DNA from: Sceloporus undulatus
Lineage: Eukaryota > Chordata > Lepidosauria > Squamata > Phrynosomatidae
DNA: 64,000 nucleotides
Direction of reading: 5' to 3'
Assembly: GCF_019175285.1 (NCBI RefSeq)
Contig: NC_056523.1
Span: 183,394,780-183,458,779, forward strand
Position 1 is the first letter of the stretch; every line of letters begins with the position of its first letter. Below are positions 34,505 to 48,379 of the stretch, in pieces. The notes under the pieces were generated by a model. The model was not told the origin of the DNA, did not search any database, and saw nothing but the letters and a program-made list of their open reading frames with translations. A program made the position numbers and the translations under genes.

Positions 34505-34751
34505 ACAATCTACTTAATCTTGTAGTTGATCCCACTCTTTTTCAACTGATTTAAGACATTTTTTTAATCAGCTATATTTGGAGGACAAGTACACAGTTTC
34601 TTTTTTCAGGGGGAACCGGACTGGTTTCCTCACTGCTGGTGAGGAATGAGATGGTGACTGCTTTGGGCTGGGCTTAGAGAAGATCCATACTAGGATGTGG
34701 ACTAGCGGGTGACCAGATTCTCCTGAGGGTTATCCGTTTATTTTAAAATAC

Positions 34752-34981
34752 AGTGGGCCCTTGGGGTCTGCTGGGGTTTGGTTCCAGACCATCTGTGGAT
34801 AACAAAATCTGTGGATGCTTGAGTCCCATTAAATATAACAGCACAGCAAAATGGTGTCCCTTATATAAAATGGAAAATCTTGCTTTGCAATTTGGAATTT
34901 ATACTTTTTAAGAATATTTTTTAAGCTGTGGATGTTTGAATCCGTGGATAAAATATCAGTGTATAAGGAGGGCTGACTGTA
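34752..34981. mobile_element. Tigger/pogo-like MITE, complete
   Basis: The ends are TACAGTGGGCCCTTGG and, inverted, AGGGCTGACTGTA, with TA on each side as in TcMar transposons. The body includes 'ctgtggataacaaaatctgt' and 'atggtgtcccttatataaaa'. Confidence 0.82.
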
Positions 34982-35079
34982 TTAATTAATAAGCAGAAGT
35001 TCAGTAGGAACGTTTTCAGTGCTTAGCTGCATGATAGGGAGGAAAAAAAACACCCACATGACCAGCCCCATTTTGTGAA

Positions 35080-35262
35080 GGCCCTCCATATGCATAGATT
35101 CTGTGTCCACGGATTCAACCATCCATGGATTGAATATATATATATATATATATATTAAAAATCCAAAAAGCAAAGCTTGATTTTGTCATTTTATATTGTA
35201 TATAATAGGACTTGATGTTGGGGGGTCCTGGAACCAGATACCAAGGGCCCACTGTACAATAA
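35080..35262. mobile_element. Tigger/pogo-like MITE, opposite orientation
   Basis: 'aaggccctccatatgcatag', 'ccacggattcaaccatccat', an (AT)n patch (about 35134-35155), 'gattttgtcattttatattg' and 'accaagggcccactgta'. It mirrors the 34752 element about 100 bases away. Confidence 0.82.
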
Positions 35263-36383
35263 AGCTTATGATGACCAGCATATTTCAATTTGCCATGCAA
35301 TTATCAGGCACAGGGTTCTTTGCCCTCTGGTCAAATAAATGTGGCAACCAGGGTGACTATCATCTGCTGTTGGTTGATTGACCATAGGGATTTTAGTCAA
35401 TTAATAGGTAATATTTCTTCATATCCTAATAAAATTTACCTGAGGGATGGGTGGAGGTGGGAAGTGTATTTTTTATTTTCAGATATGCCAGGCCTGGCAC
35501 TATGGTTGGTGCAGTTGGCCAGCTGTGGATACCCTCTGCAAATTGGATCACTTAGGTTTGTGATTGGGTGCTGCCATTCTGTTCAGATGTGGGCACATGT
35601 TAAGGCTTGCACTGTCCAGTTTCCTCATCAAACAGAGTAGTAGTAGTTATGGAAGCCTTTATCCTCCAGTTCTACCAAGTGGAGGTGATACAAACTCAAT
35701 TTATGGTGGACACAGAGAAAAGAGAGGGCTGTGACTTCTTCTTCTTGCCACTTCCCACATATGCCCAAAGAGGCTCTTCCTTGCAGTGATGATGATGAAT
35801 AGATAACAGAGTTAGTGATGGTAGTGGACAGCAGGGACAGTGATGGAGACCATGGGGACTCCTTCCCCCTCAATTGTGTTGAGGATGAAGGATGAGCAAG
35901 AGTCCAGCTACCTGACTCCTTTCCCTGCCTGGTGGGTTCCATGTGAGATTGTTTCGGCTAAGAAAGTGACAGCAGCTGTTGCTCTTGCTTATAGGAGATT
36001 TATGTTTATATATGTATGCAGGTGTATAAGGCAGTCACCACACAAGCATTTGACTTCAGCTCTGTTGGCAGAAATCTGGAGCTAACCCAAAAGTTCTCTC
36101 CAGAAGCAATACAGCAGGCAGGCAAAGCTTAGAAGGAGCATTCCATTTTCTGAGAAAAGAGGAGGCAGAACAGAATGTCTCTTCAAAGGGGATGCTGTGC
36201 ACCTATGGTTTTTAAAAAGTAGTTATTTTAAAAACTCACTTATTTGGAATGCTTTTTAATTGACAAAAAAGTTTTTTTTATTATTAATTGATCAAACAAA
36301 ATCACTACAGGGTCTAGAACTCCAGCCTAAGCATTCCCAATCCCTTTCAGCAAATACGCTCAAATATTTTTTTCAGTACCTAT
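35263..36383. other. Intergenic DNA, nothing recognised
   Basis: Several open frames of 60-116 codons (for example 35290-35640) lack recognisable domains and are broken by indels in block B. No gene is called. Confidence 0.45.
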
Positions 36384-36548
36384 GGCCTGTTACAGACAGC
36401 CAAAATAAAGCTGCTTCGAGTCACAGTGGAGATATGGTGTTTCAATGATGCATGCGTCCTAAGAGTCCAGAAGTCGCACCAAAGCCATGCTCCAGCCCTA
36501 TGGACTGGAACGTGGCTTTGGTGTGGCTTCTGGACTCTTAGGATGCAT
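36384..36548. mobile_element. Palindromic MITE cut by the assembly gap
   Basis: It starts GGCCTGTTACAGACAGCC, runs through 'aaaataaagctgcttcgagt' and the palindromic centre 'ccagccctatggactgg', and stops at 'cttaggatgcat' in the right arm, where the N run begins. Its missing right end is found at 51723-51765, beyond block B. TAT flanks both outer ends (36381-36383 and 51766-51768), a likely 3-base target duplication. Confidence 0.9.
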
Positions 36549-36573
36549 NNNNNNNNNNNNNNNNNNNNNNNNN
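36549..36573. other. Assembly gap, 25 N
   Basis: Exactly 25 unknown bases. A fixed 25-N spacer is used by some long-read gap-filling tools (PBJelly) to mark an unclosed or overfilled gap. This fits the error-rich sequence that follows. Confidence 0.95.
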
Positions 36574-39500
36574 AACGTTCAGATCAACAACAGTAAAGGA
36601 ATGTTTGTCTTCGGGAAAGTGGGTGATAGGATGAGAGCTGGGTGAGAAGTAGCAACGAAGGTGGATTCATTTGGGTGGTGAAGACCATAGGTCCAGGACT
36701 AAGCTTCAGGTGGGCCAGTGGTAGAGATGCGTGCCATCAACTTTTTCTTTCTTGAACAAGAGAGAATACAGATGCTTTGTTCTCCGTTGCTTTGGTCACT
36801 TTGCTTCTCCTACATATCTTTCGGAGGGTGCTTGGAAGGATTTGCTTTGTATGCATGGGCTACACTAGAGGTAGGTCCCGAGCTCTGAGATTACTATGCT
36901 AGTAAGTATGGCCCTATTCATTGTGCAAGACAGTAAAGTCAAGGTCTGGTGAGGATATAGTTAAGTTTCAGCCTTTCCGAAGGAAACAATATATTGAAAT
37001 ATAAAAAATACCAAAGCTAAAGCTGGTTAGGGTTCTAGCTTTACATTAGTTAGAGTAGCTAAGAACATGCTCTTGTATAACCATAGCGTTCCCTAAAAAC
37101 TGAGACTGGACTCTAAAACAAACAAGTTAGCTGTGTATTATGCAAAACAAAAGTTTACTAATGAACTTTATTTATCTATATATGAATAAGTATGGATAGC
37201 ATAATCCAGGTGAATTGGGATGGTTCAGGTTAGAAAAGTAATGCCATTTCAAAGAAGTATGAGAAGAAGGAAAGATTGAAAACATGCAAGTTCATTGAAA
37301 TCTTTAGAGAGTTAATATCTGCTAGTCCCAAAGGTGAACTAATTATCAACATGGTTTAGTTTGAATGAGAGAGAAAAAAGGAGAGTTTCGTAATGAGAAA
37401 TCCCTCTTAGGAGGGGGAAAGAGAATGGGGCAGAAAGATCACCAACAAGGCCTACGTAACATAATGATCATGCAGTTAACTGAACACCTGACACCATCTT
37501 TGAAGATATACTAATGTTGTCCATTCTTTCCTGTGTAGCTTCAAATGTATTTCGTTTTTAAAGTAGAAATTTGTGGTTACCACCTAACTGAGGAAGATGT
37601 CTGGAAAACTTTGAAACCTGGCAACTTTGGTGGCATTTTGAAATGGTCCTAATGAAAGCTTTTGTACTACCTGTGGATTTGGTTTGGTGTTCTCATGATA
37701 CCAACATGAAGTATTTTTTTTTCTTTTTTTTTTCTTTTTCTTTTTTTTTGGTATTCATTCCTTGATGGTGTTAGTCAATGATGTCTGGCAAAAGCTCTCA
37801 GCCAGTGTAGAAGTCCTTTTGAGATCTGTCTTAATAGGAGGGACTGCTTTTAGGTTTTGTTTTATGTTGGATTCCATAATGAAAAAATCTTTTAAAAAAA
37901 ACAACTGGGGTATGGTATCACAAGCAGGGATGCTGTATCGGGTGAGTGAGAGAGAAACAAGCCCATTTTAATAATCACCAACTTATTAGACTTTTTTATA
38001 CACTATGGTCTAAATAACACTGGCAGAATATCCAGTTAATTTAGACTGCTTTAACTACTGCCTGGTCAGTGCTAGGGAATTCTGGGAACTGTTAGTTTAT
38101 TCAACACCTAGCCCCTCTGTCAGAGAGCAATGGTGCCACAACAAACAAATTCCAAGGATTCCCTAGCACTGGGCCAGGCATTTAAAGTAGTCTCAAACTA
38201 GATTATTTGCAGTGTGTTTTGGCCTTAATAAGATTGCAGGATAAAATTTGTGGCAACCACAATTTCTCCACCTAGCCTACCTTGCAGGCCAGGCAATGAA
38301 CAAAAATGGGCTGGGGAAGGGTTCAAAGCATGCATTCTGGGATTGTTGAGTAAATAACGCATATATAATAGTAGATATAATACATATTAGCAGCCAGTGT
38401 GGCATAATGGGTTGAATCTTGGAATGACTCTGGAGATCAGAGTGTTGATTCCTTGCTTGGGCATGGAAAAAAAAATCCTCTTTTGACCTGGGTCAGTCAG
38501 CTGTCTCAGCCGTAGAGAATGCAATGGCCATGAAGAATGGCCTCTGAAGAAACCTGCCAAGAATCCCGATATATGTTTGCCTTAGGGTCACCTAGTAAAA
38601 AATGACTTGGAGGCACAACATCAATGGTAATATAATAGCTCTATGTGCAAGCTGTTGTCAACAGGACAGGATAAGGAGAAAACAGAAGGACTCTGAGCTA
38701 CAGTAAGAGATAAGCTATCGCTGGCTGAACCTGCTCTGATTTTAAAGAGCAATGTAATGTGACCCCAGAACAATGGAGTAAGGCAGTTTTGTGCAGTGTG
38801 ATGATCCTTTATGTTCAGGAGATCAGTTGGGGGGTTAACATTAATAAACAGACTTAGAATCCCAACCTTAAATCAATCATCCGTTTCTATATCACCTTGG
38901 TGACTGGGAATGATGCAGCCCTCAGATCTTGGACAGCAATCCCATCATTCCTCACCACGGGATGGGACTGCTGAGAGCTGCACTCCAACAGTAACTGGAG
39001 TGTCACATAAAAAAGAAGGGGAGACAAAAAGAACATTCAGCACTTAGACTAACTGGTTTTTATTTTAGCATAGCTTTTTGGAATATAGTCCTCTTCAGAT
39101 GCAGTACAGAGTGATACTAAAGCCACACATTCCCAACCCTGGTACATAAAAATCCTATGGGGCAGGAGAAGGCCATTTTTTGTAGTGTGAGACAGGGACT
39201 CATTCTCGCCTCCTGTAAGTCCAGGGGTTTAACTGTGTGTATTTGGTCAGAGCAGAGAAATAACAAAATTATTATGGGGCCTTAAAAATTAACAGGAAAT
39301 TCCTGCTGTGAGAGTTGTACAGTCAGCTCCCTGTATCATGAATTCAATCATCTACAGTTTGGCGATTATATAGACTGTAGTGTGGAATGCGGGTGTTGCA
39401 GTCCAGCACATCTTGAGAGCAGCATGATTCCAACTGCGTGCAGTGGGACATTACACTGAAAGTTGTTTTCACTAATAAATCTGTCATGCGATTGAGCAGT

Positions 39501-40461
39501 TTTATATAAATAGTGGACCATTCATATAAAAAGTCATGTTGTCACAGTGTTAACAAGGAGTTGTGTGATCCAGTGTTACTGTGTGTGCTATTCATACTGG
39601 GGAGTGTGCTTTCTTGTTCAGGCCTCCTGCAACTGAAACAGGACACTTTTGTGCTCTCAGCCTGGGATGGTGCTTACACCATGCGCACAATCTGCCAGCT
39701 TCCTCTCCCCTAAACCTGGAGCATTTCATAGCTACACATTAAACTGGTATAATCTAGGTTGATAAACAATGCTATAACTTACAAGTTGGAATGAAAATCA
39801 AACTCTTTGTACCATCATCACTGACCTTAGGTCCTATATTGGGAGAAAGTTGGGATATAAAAAACCATCATATATAAAATCATCATCACGCCTTCATATT
39901 TGTTTCGCACAAAGTGTCTATGAAAGATATGACCAAAACCAACAATTTACCTCTCCTTTTTGCACCAAAAGGTTAAAATTTGCCAATCAGTTCTAAAGTT
40001 GCATGGAAACAGTGTAAATATAAAACCTGAGCATAATAGTCAGAAGAAATGTCGGCCTCCAAAGTGTGCGTTTAGGAGATATACAACATAGGTTGATGGA
40101 CTAAAGCTTCAGCTGTACTGTTTTTTGTTTTGGTACCATTCATAGCACACAGGGAGCATGCGACCCTCATCAGAACTAAAGCTGGGTGGGTTTTCATCTG
40201 GGTTAGCAGCAAATGCCTGGATTGCTGCTTTGAGGCCAAGATGGGGGCAAAGTGCATTGTAAATCAGAGAAGTAGAGCTGGAAGAGACACAAGGGCCATC
40301 CGGTCCAACCCCATTCTGCCGTGCAAAACTCTCCATCAAGGCACAGCATTCCAGTTAAAGAAAACAAGAATAGCCATAATAGCAGCACAGCAGCAGCAGC
40401 TCTCTTCGTTGGAGTAGTGGCCCTTAAAAGAGCCTTTGGGTCTGTTGGGATTTCCTGTTTC

Positions 40462-40962
<501 letters not shown>

Positions 40963-43075
40963 TCAAGAGGGAGACCTTTATGGAGGAAGCCCCTCGTCTG
41001 ATTGGACCAGGCAGAGGGGCGGCCCAGGGGAGGGTTTGAATTTCCCGCGCTTGGAAGGGATTGGACGCAAGGCAGCCAGGCGCTCCCTCGCCCCCGCCCC
41101 TCCTGAAATGATGGTCTCAGGGGGCTCCTCAGGGGCGGAGGAGAAGCCCACCATCCCATCCATCCATCCATCAATCTATCCCATCTATCCCACTATTCCC
41201 CCCCCCTTCTTTGCTCCTACTTCGCAGGATTGTCCTGAAACTTTAAAGGAGACCACCAGCTCAGCCCGGGAAACCCCAGGGTGACCTTGGGCGAGTCACT
41301 CCTCTCAGCCTCAGGGGAAGGCCATGGCGAACCTCTTCTGAGACAATATTGGCCACGAAAACGGCGTGAGAGAGCCGCCTTAGGCTCGCCTTGTGTCGGA
41401 ACGACTTGAAGGCACACAACAACAACCACCACCCCCGGCCTCTCATCCTGGCAGGGGATGGGAAATCGCCAAGCCTCGCTTTCCTTGCCAAGCAACCTGG
41501 AGCCCTGGGCGGGTTTGTGCAGCGAGGTAATTGCCGACGGGGAAAACAACAGCAACAACTGGCCCCAGCTGAGCCAGTCTGGGAGTTCAATTAACAGGCA
41601 GCGTGGCCTAGGGGTTGAGGGCTCTGGAGACCAGGTTCAAAGCCCTGCCAATCCAGAAGCCCCTTGGGCAAGTCACACTCTCTCAGCCTCAGGGGACGGC
41701 AAGGGCAAACCTCTGAACAAAGCAGGCCAAGAAAACTCCAGGATAGGGTCTCTTGGGTCGCCATAAATCAGAAACGACTTGGAGGCACCACAAACAACGA
41801 ACAACAACAAAGATGCTCCACAGAAAAGTCTTGGCCCCTCAGCATAGCATTTCATTCTGCAAAGGCATCTCGATACTGACGAGCACAAGACGTCGAAGCA
41901 TCTGAGAGAAGTAGACCGCGATCATATAGAGTTAAGTCTCCAAAACAAGACTACCAGCTCCCTCGTTGTCGTTTGTTGTGTGCCTCAAGTCGTTTCCAAT
42001 TGAATGGCAGCGGCCCCTGTGTCACGTTCTTTACCAGAGGCTTGCCACTGGCCTCCTCTGAGGCCGAGAAGTTGACTGGCCCAGGGTCACCCAGTGCCTT
42101 CATGGCTAAACCAGGAATTGAACCCTGGTTTCTAGAGCCCTGGACTAACCCTCAAACCACTAGCCAGCTGGCTTTGAGGCCTTTAAAGGTCCTTGTGATC
42201 CTCAACACTTCTTTGCAGGGCAGCTTGTCTAGTGGTTTGAGGGTTGGGCAGGGCTCCAGAAACCAGGGTTCAATCCCTGCCTTAGCCATCTTTAAGGATC
42301 TTTAAGGTTGACAAACGTAGCTCGGCTTAGGTGTTTCGAGGCAAAGGATCCGATTTCCAGCTGCATCCACGCTGCAGAAGTAAACGGTTTGACACCACAT
42401 TAGGGGGTCATTAAGTTGCTCCATTCCCAGAATTCCAAGCATGGAGCCATGCCCAGTTAAAGTGGTGTCAAACTGGTTTACTTCTGCAATAATAGAGGCA
42501 GCAGTTTAAATCCAGCCCAATCGGAAATAGGGCTCGAGACTCGAAGAAGGAAGAGGGAAGCCTCCCTTCTTGCTCTTGACGAGGAAGAGGCGGAGTTGGA
42601 GGCAGGAGGAGACCGACTCCGCAGCCCGCCTACGCAAGGCTTGGCCATTCAAGCCTTCCATACCACGGGTTCCTTATCCATATTTAATTATCAGGGCTTG
42701 AACATAAATTTTCAAAAAAGCAACTTCGGATTTGCCATTTTATCTAAGGGACGTCACATCCTCTTACTATGCCACTGTATAATGGGACTATAGCATCCAC
42801 GATTTTGGTATCCACGGGGGAGGTGCGTGCTGGGCCAAAACAAGGATACTGAAGGTACACTACAATCGTTCTGTGGATTGTGGATGCTGCTACACGGGCA
42901 ACAACGGGGCTACTACTCCTGGATGCTCTTTGGAACTGGTCACCTTCCTTTGCCTAGAGAGATCCAGCTCTTCAAGTGAAATCGTGGGTGGCTCTGAAAA
43001 GAGCCTTTGGGTTGAAAAGTTTGGGAGCAACTTTTTTTTAATCTCTCAGCCAAAAGTATCTTTTTAAAAAACTCC

Positions 43076-43456
<381 letters not shown>

Positions 43457-44104
43457 GAGCTGCATACCACTGATCCTCCTCCCAGAAAGGCAACGCAACA
43501 CTAAGCCTCATCTCGTGAGTGGGGTTCCTTTTATACCTCCGAACGTTCGGCGCCGGCCATTCGGATTGGCTGGTCAGGCTTCAGCCAGTGAGGAGCCGAA
43601 TCGGGCCTCCGGCCAACTGGGGAAAGGAGAAGCCGCTTACCCCCAATCGGAACCGGGCGTTCCACAGCCTTTGATTTGCATGTGCGCGCGCAAGGGGGAG
43701 GGGCTCCGGGGCCACGCAGCCAATGGGGATGGAGACACCGGGCTGCCTTGTTTTGCATAGAAGCCTTTAAATAGAGAGAGCAAGCCTTGTGCCCAAGAAA
43801 ATTATTTCTATTGCTTATTTGGCTTCCATTTTGTATTTATGCACAGGCTTTGCTTTCGATTTACAATGTCTGGCCCAGCAAAGTCCTGCTCTGGCTCCCA
43901 AGAATAAAGTGCGCCTTTTATCTGTTGGGGTTTGTTATCTGCTGGGTACCAAAATATGTGGATGTTCAAGTCCCATTAAATTCAGTGTCCTAGTAAAGTG
44001 ATAACTAGTTAACTGCCAATGAGTGGATTAAGTCATGGCAACTCTGTGGGTGAGACATCTCCAAGACCCCCTGTCCTCCACACTTTGCTTTGTTGTTGTT
44101 AACC

Positions 44105-45095
44105 GTTTCAATTGGTTGACTGGCCGAACCCAAAGGGTGCTCAACAATGGCTCCTTTTCATCCTGGAGAGAAGTGACCAGTGGGGTCACAGGGCTGTGTC
44201 CTGGGCCCAGTGCTATCAACATCTTTATCAATGACTGTGGATGACAGAATTGGGATCATACTTATCAAATTAGAGGAGTAGCTAATACCCCAGAGGATAG
44301 GATCAAAATTCAAAAACCTGAATAGTCTTGAAAGCTGGCCAAAGCTAACAAAATGAAATTCAACACAGAGAAATGTAAGGTACTGCACTTAGTGCGGAAA
44401 ATAAAAGCATAGATATAGGAAGGGGACACCTGGCTGAATGAAACTATGTGTGAAAGGGATCTGGGAGTCCAAGTAGACCATAAGTTGAACATGAGTCAAC
44501 AGTGCAATGCGCAGCTAACAAGGCCAATTGCAATTTTAGGCTGCATCAATTAAAGTATAGCGTCTAGATCAAAGAAGTAATAGTGCCACTGTATTCCGCT
44601 TTGTCAGGCCACCTGGAAATTGTGTCCAGTTTCTGGGCAAAACAACTTAAAAGGGGACATTGAGAAACTGGAGGAGGGCAACTAAAATAGTGAAAGGTCT
44701 GGAAAACCAGCCCTACGAGGAACATCTTAGGGAGCTGGGGATGTGTTAGCTTGGAGAAAAGAAGGTTAAGAAGTGACATGATAGCCCTGTTTAATACTTG
44801 AAGGGATGTCATGTTGAGGAGGGAGCAAGCTTGTTTTCTGCTGCTCCCGATACTAGGACCCGGAGCAATGGATGCAAACTGCAGAAAAGAGATTCCACCT
44901 CAACATTAGGAGGACCTTCCTGAAGTAAGGGCTGTTCAACGGTGGAACACACTCCTTCCTCGGAGTGTAGTGGATTCCCGTCCTTGGAGGTTTTAGCAGA
45001 GTCTGGATGGCCATCTGTTGGGGATGCTTGAGAGTTCCGGCATGACAGAATGGGGTTGGACTGGATGGCCCTTGCGGTCTCTTCTAACTCTATGA
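44105..45095 (+). mobile_element. Duplicate of the CR1 at 28450-29475
   Basis: Same truncation point, same internal structure and same 3' end as the block A element, followed by the same truncated SINE. An independent insertion would not share these boundaries. Confidence 0.92.
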
Positions 45096-48078
45096 TTCTA
45101 ACACACAAGTGACCTTGGGCAAGTCACACTCTCTCGGCCTCAGAGGATGGGAATGACAATCCCTCTGAAGAAACCAAGAAATACTGTGATAATTTCACCT
45201 TAGGATCTCCATAAGTAAAAAAGGAATGACAGCACACAGACATATATAACAACACACGCACACACACACATAGGTTACTGTAGCAAACAGAACGTGGATG
45301 AGAGACCACCAAGAAATACCAGGTGCTGTAGGTTATATTTTCAGAGGAAACTGGCTAACCACCTCTGACTATGCCTTCCACATAAAAGGGAATCAGGGCC
45401 TTCCTTCAGTTTCAAGTCAGTTACAGCAGATTCATTTAACCAATGGCATTGAATGGGATTTTAGTACTTTTTGATTTACTTTCAACAATTGACTCAATGG
45501 AGCTTTTTGAATTGGGAGTACAAGCGGGGATTGGGTGCAGGCATATAATTAACACTGTGTTTCAAAGAACATACACACACAACCTCTGCTCCATTTGAAT
45601 CAAAAACTGCTGGATCACTCTGCTGCTCAAGTAGCTCCAAAGGTACAGATGTTTCACATCACTAAAAGAAATGCAAAAGCTAAAATATCATAGAATCAAT
45701 GACAATTTAAAATAATGCCCCTGAAAAATGGACAATGCGTGTGTTTATGTGCATGCATGTCTTTCAGGTTGCCCGTTCACTTATGGCTGCCCTATGATTT
45801 TTCATAGGGCTTTTAGGCAAGGAATACCTAAGTGGTTTTCCCAGTCCTTCCTCTGAAATACAGCCTGCAGCACCTGACACTCTTTGGTGGCCTCCCATCC
45901 AAATACAACAAAGTGGGCCTGCTAGTTTAATGCACTTACTAAAAGCCTTTCCCCATGAGTGATTTCCAAAGATACACTGAACACAAACAAACAAAAAAAA
46001 GACTTTTGCTGCCTATTTATACTTATACATGTTATAAGCATACACTTGAATGTGACACAGATCCCCTGAGAACTGGCCGACCCACTAGTTCCTGAATTAC
46101 AAGACTACTAAAATTAATAGAGTGGGCAGATTATAATCCTTAACAAGGTGAATTAGACTGTGTTTCTCTAATATAAAATAAGAACAGTTTGAAGGAATTA
46201 GTACCAAGCACTGCTAGAGATGGAAATTAAGATAATATATAAAGAGGGAATTGAAAAGGAAAGATGTGAATGTAATTTAGTAGATGTTTAAATTCGGTTT
46301 TGATTGCATTTTCGCTTTTTAAAGAATGTTTTTAAATGTTTAATAAAAATATTTTTAAAAATAATCTTATAGTGTTCAAGTTTAATAAATAGTTTGATTA
46401 AGATGCAGAAGGAGAATTTAGTTATGATAAAGATCCGAAAGCATCCAGGAAGTCAATCATATCTTTTTTGTCTGTTGTTGTCAAATGTTAGTTAATTGTA
46501 TTGTCATTGTTTTATGGTTGTATGTCATTTTTAAAATATATTTTAATAAATTTTATTTAAAAATAGAAACATATTTTATTGTTGAATTAATGAAGTAGGA
46601 AGGAAGATCCCATGTTCTCTTTCAAAATTATTGGGTGGCAATCCAGGAACCATTCATATTGCTGTAGTGCTAATATAAATAAAGCATAATAATAATAATA
46701 AAAATAATAATTGTGCACCTTCAGGTTGTTTGAGATTTATGGCAATCTTAAGGTGAAACTCTCACAAGATTTTCTCAGCAAGATTTATCGGGAGGAGGTT
46801 TGCTATGGTCTTCTTCTCAGACTCAAAGTGTGGGTTGCCCAGGTGGGTTTCCATGGACAGGGCAGGATTGGAACTCTGGTCCCTGGAGTCCTGACCTGTG
46901 AAGAAACCTCTGCACCTCATTAGTTCTCTCCTAGGCCTGTTTTTAATGCAATCAGAATTGAGACAGAGCAGGCACCTTGAAAAGTCAGTACTTAGTTTCC
47001 TTTTCCATGAATGTCACAAAGTACTGTAATTCTGTTTGCTATTTGTACCAAGAGGGAGGAATCAGAATGAGAAGAGAGGAAAAGAGTCCCGATGGCAAGT
47101 TTGTATCAGTTTCCCCCACTCCCTGCATCTGAGGAAGGATGCTCAAGCTGCAAAAACTCATGTTATCACCTTCTTTTCTTGGTCTCAAAGGTGCTACAAG
47201 ATCCCCTATATTGAGAGAAAGGCAGGATATAAGGAAGTAAAATAATAATAACAATCCCTTTGCATACGATCATACTAATTTTCCAGACTAATGTGGCTCT
47301 GCATCTTTACTCTTGTTGCATTTTTGGACAAAGAGTAGGCTTCCTTTTATTGGGCTTGTTGTTGTTGCTGCTGTTGCGTGTGCCTTCGAGTCGTCTTACC
47401 CCAAGGCGACCCTCTCCCAGGTTTTTTTTCATGGCAAGTTTCTTCTGAGGAGGTTTGCCATGACCATCCCCGAGGGAGAGAGTGTGACTTCTTGCCCAAG
47501 ATCACCCCATGGGTTTCAGGAGGACTGTTTGCTGAGCAGGGGATCCAAAGAACCCTGCTCTGTATACTCCAATGCTCAAACCCAGGCAACGTTGCCTTTT
47601 AGCCTTGCAAAAATGAATTCCAACAAGAGGCAGCGAACACAACACCAACACACACACCCCTGCGGTGTGTACATGCGAGGAGTTTAATATCCAAACACAG
47701 GAGAGGCAACAAAAATGAAATTTACAGAGCTTTATAAATAAACAACAACAACAACAATAATAATATAAATAAACCACCATCCCTCATGACCGCCACCAGC
47801 ATCCTGATCTTGATCATCACCATCTCATTTAACGCTGACTTGGAAACAAAGGAAAGGCGCCAAGTTTTCAGCTTCAAGAGGCGATGTCTGATTGGTCATT
47901 TCGAAATACCTCGCTTTCCATTGGCAAGAGCGGCGTAAGCAGCATCCTACGTGAGAAGGGGGCGAGTCTTTGCCTCCAGTCCGAAGTTTTCCCTCTGGTC
48001 GGGTTACAGAGTATAAATTCTCGCGCTCTCAGCGTCGAAGCACATTTCTTCGCTTTGTTGGAAAAGTGAGCTGGGAGG

Positions 48079-48379
48079 ATGTCAGGACGAGGCAAAGCGG
48101 GAAGGGCCTGGGCAAAGGGGGCGCCAAGCGTCACCGAAGGTGCTCCGGACACACCAGGGGATCACCAAGCCGCCATCCGGCGCCTGGCCGCCGCGGGGCG
48201 TGAAGCGATCTCGGGCTGATCTACGAGGAGACGCGGGGGGTGTCAAGGTCTTCCTGGAGAACGTCATCCGCGACGCCGTCACTTACACGGAGCACGCCAA
48301 GCGCAAGACCGTCACCGCCATGGACGTCGTCTACGCCCTCAAGAGGCAGGGACGCACCCTCTACGGCTTCGGGGGCTGA
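48079..48379 (+). pseudogene. Duplicate copy of H4 with indels (likely assembly artefact)
   Basis: It starts ATGTCAGGACGAGGCAAAG but spans 301 bases, 11 fewer than H4. The second half, [20 protein letters not shown] to LYGFGG, is intact in one frame, while the first half has many one-base losses ('ggcaaagcggg', 'caccgaagg'). H4 is among the most constrained proteins known, and the losses are of sequencing-error type. The promoter TATA ('gagtataaattc', about 48010-48021) is kept. Confidence 0.88.

Noticed and set aside
35290-35640. 116-codon open frame
   Set aside because: No domain, and its block B counterpart is not informative; probably chance in intergenic DNA.
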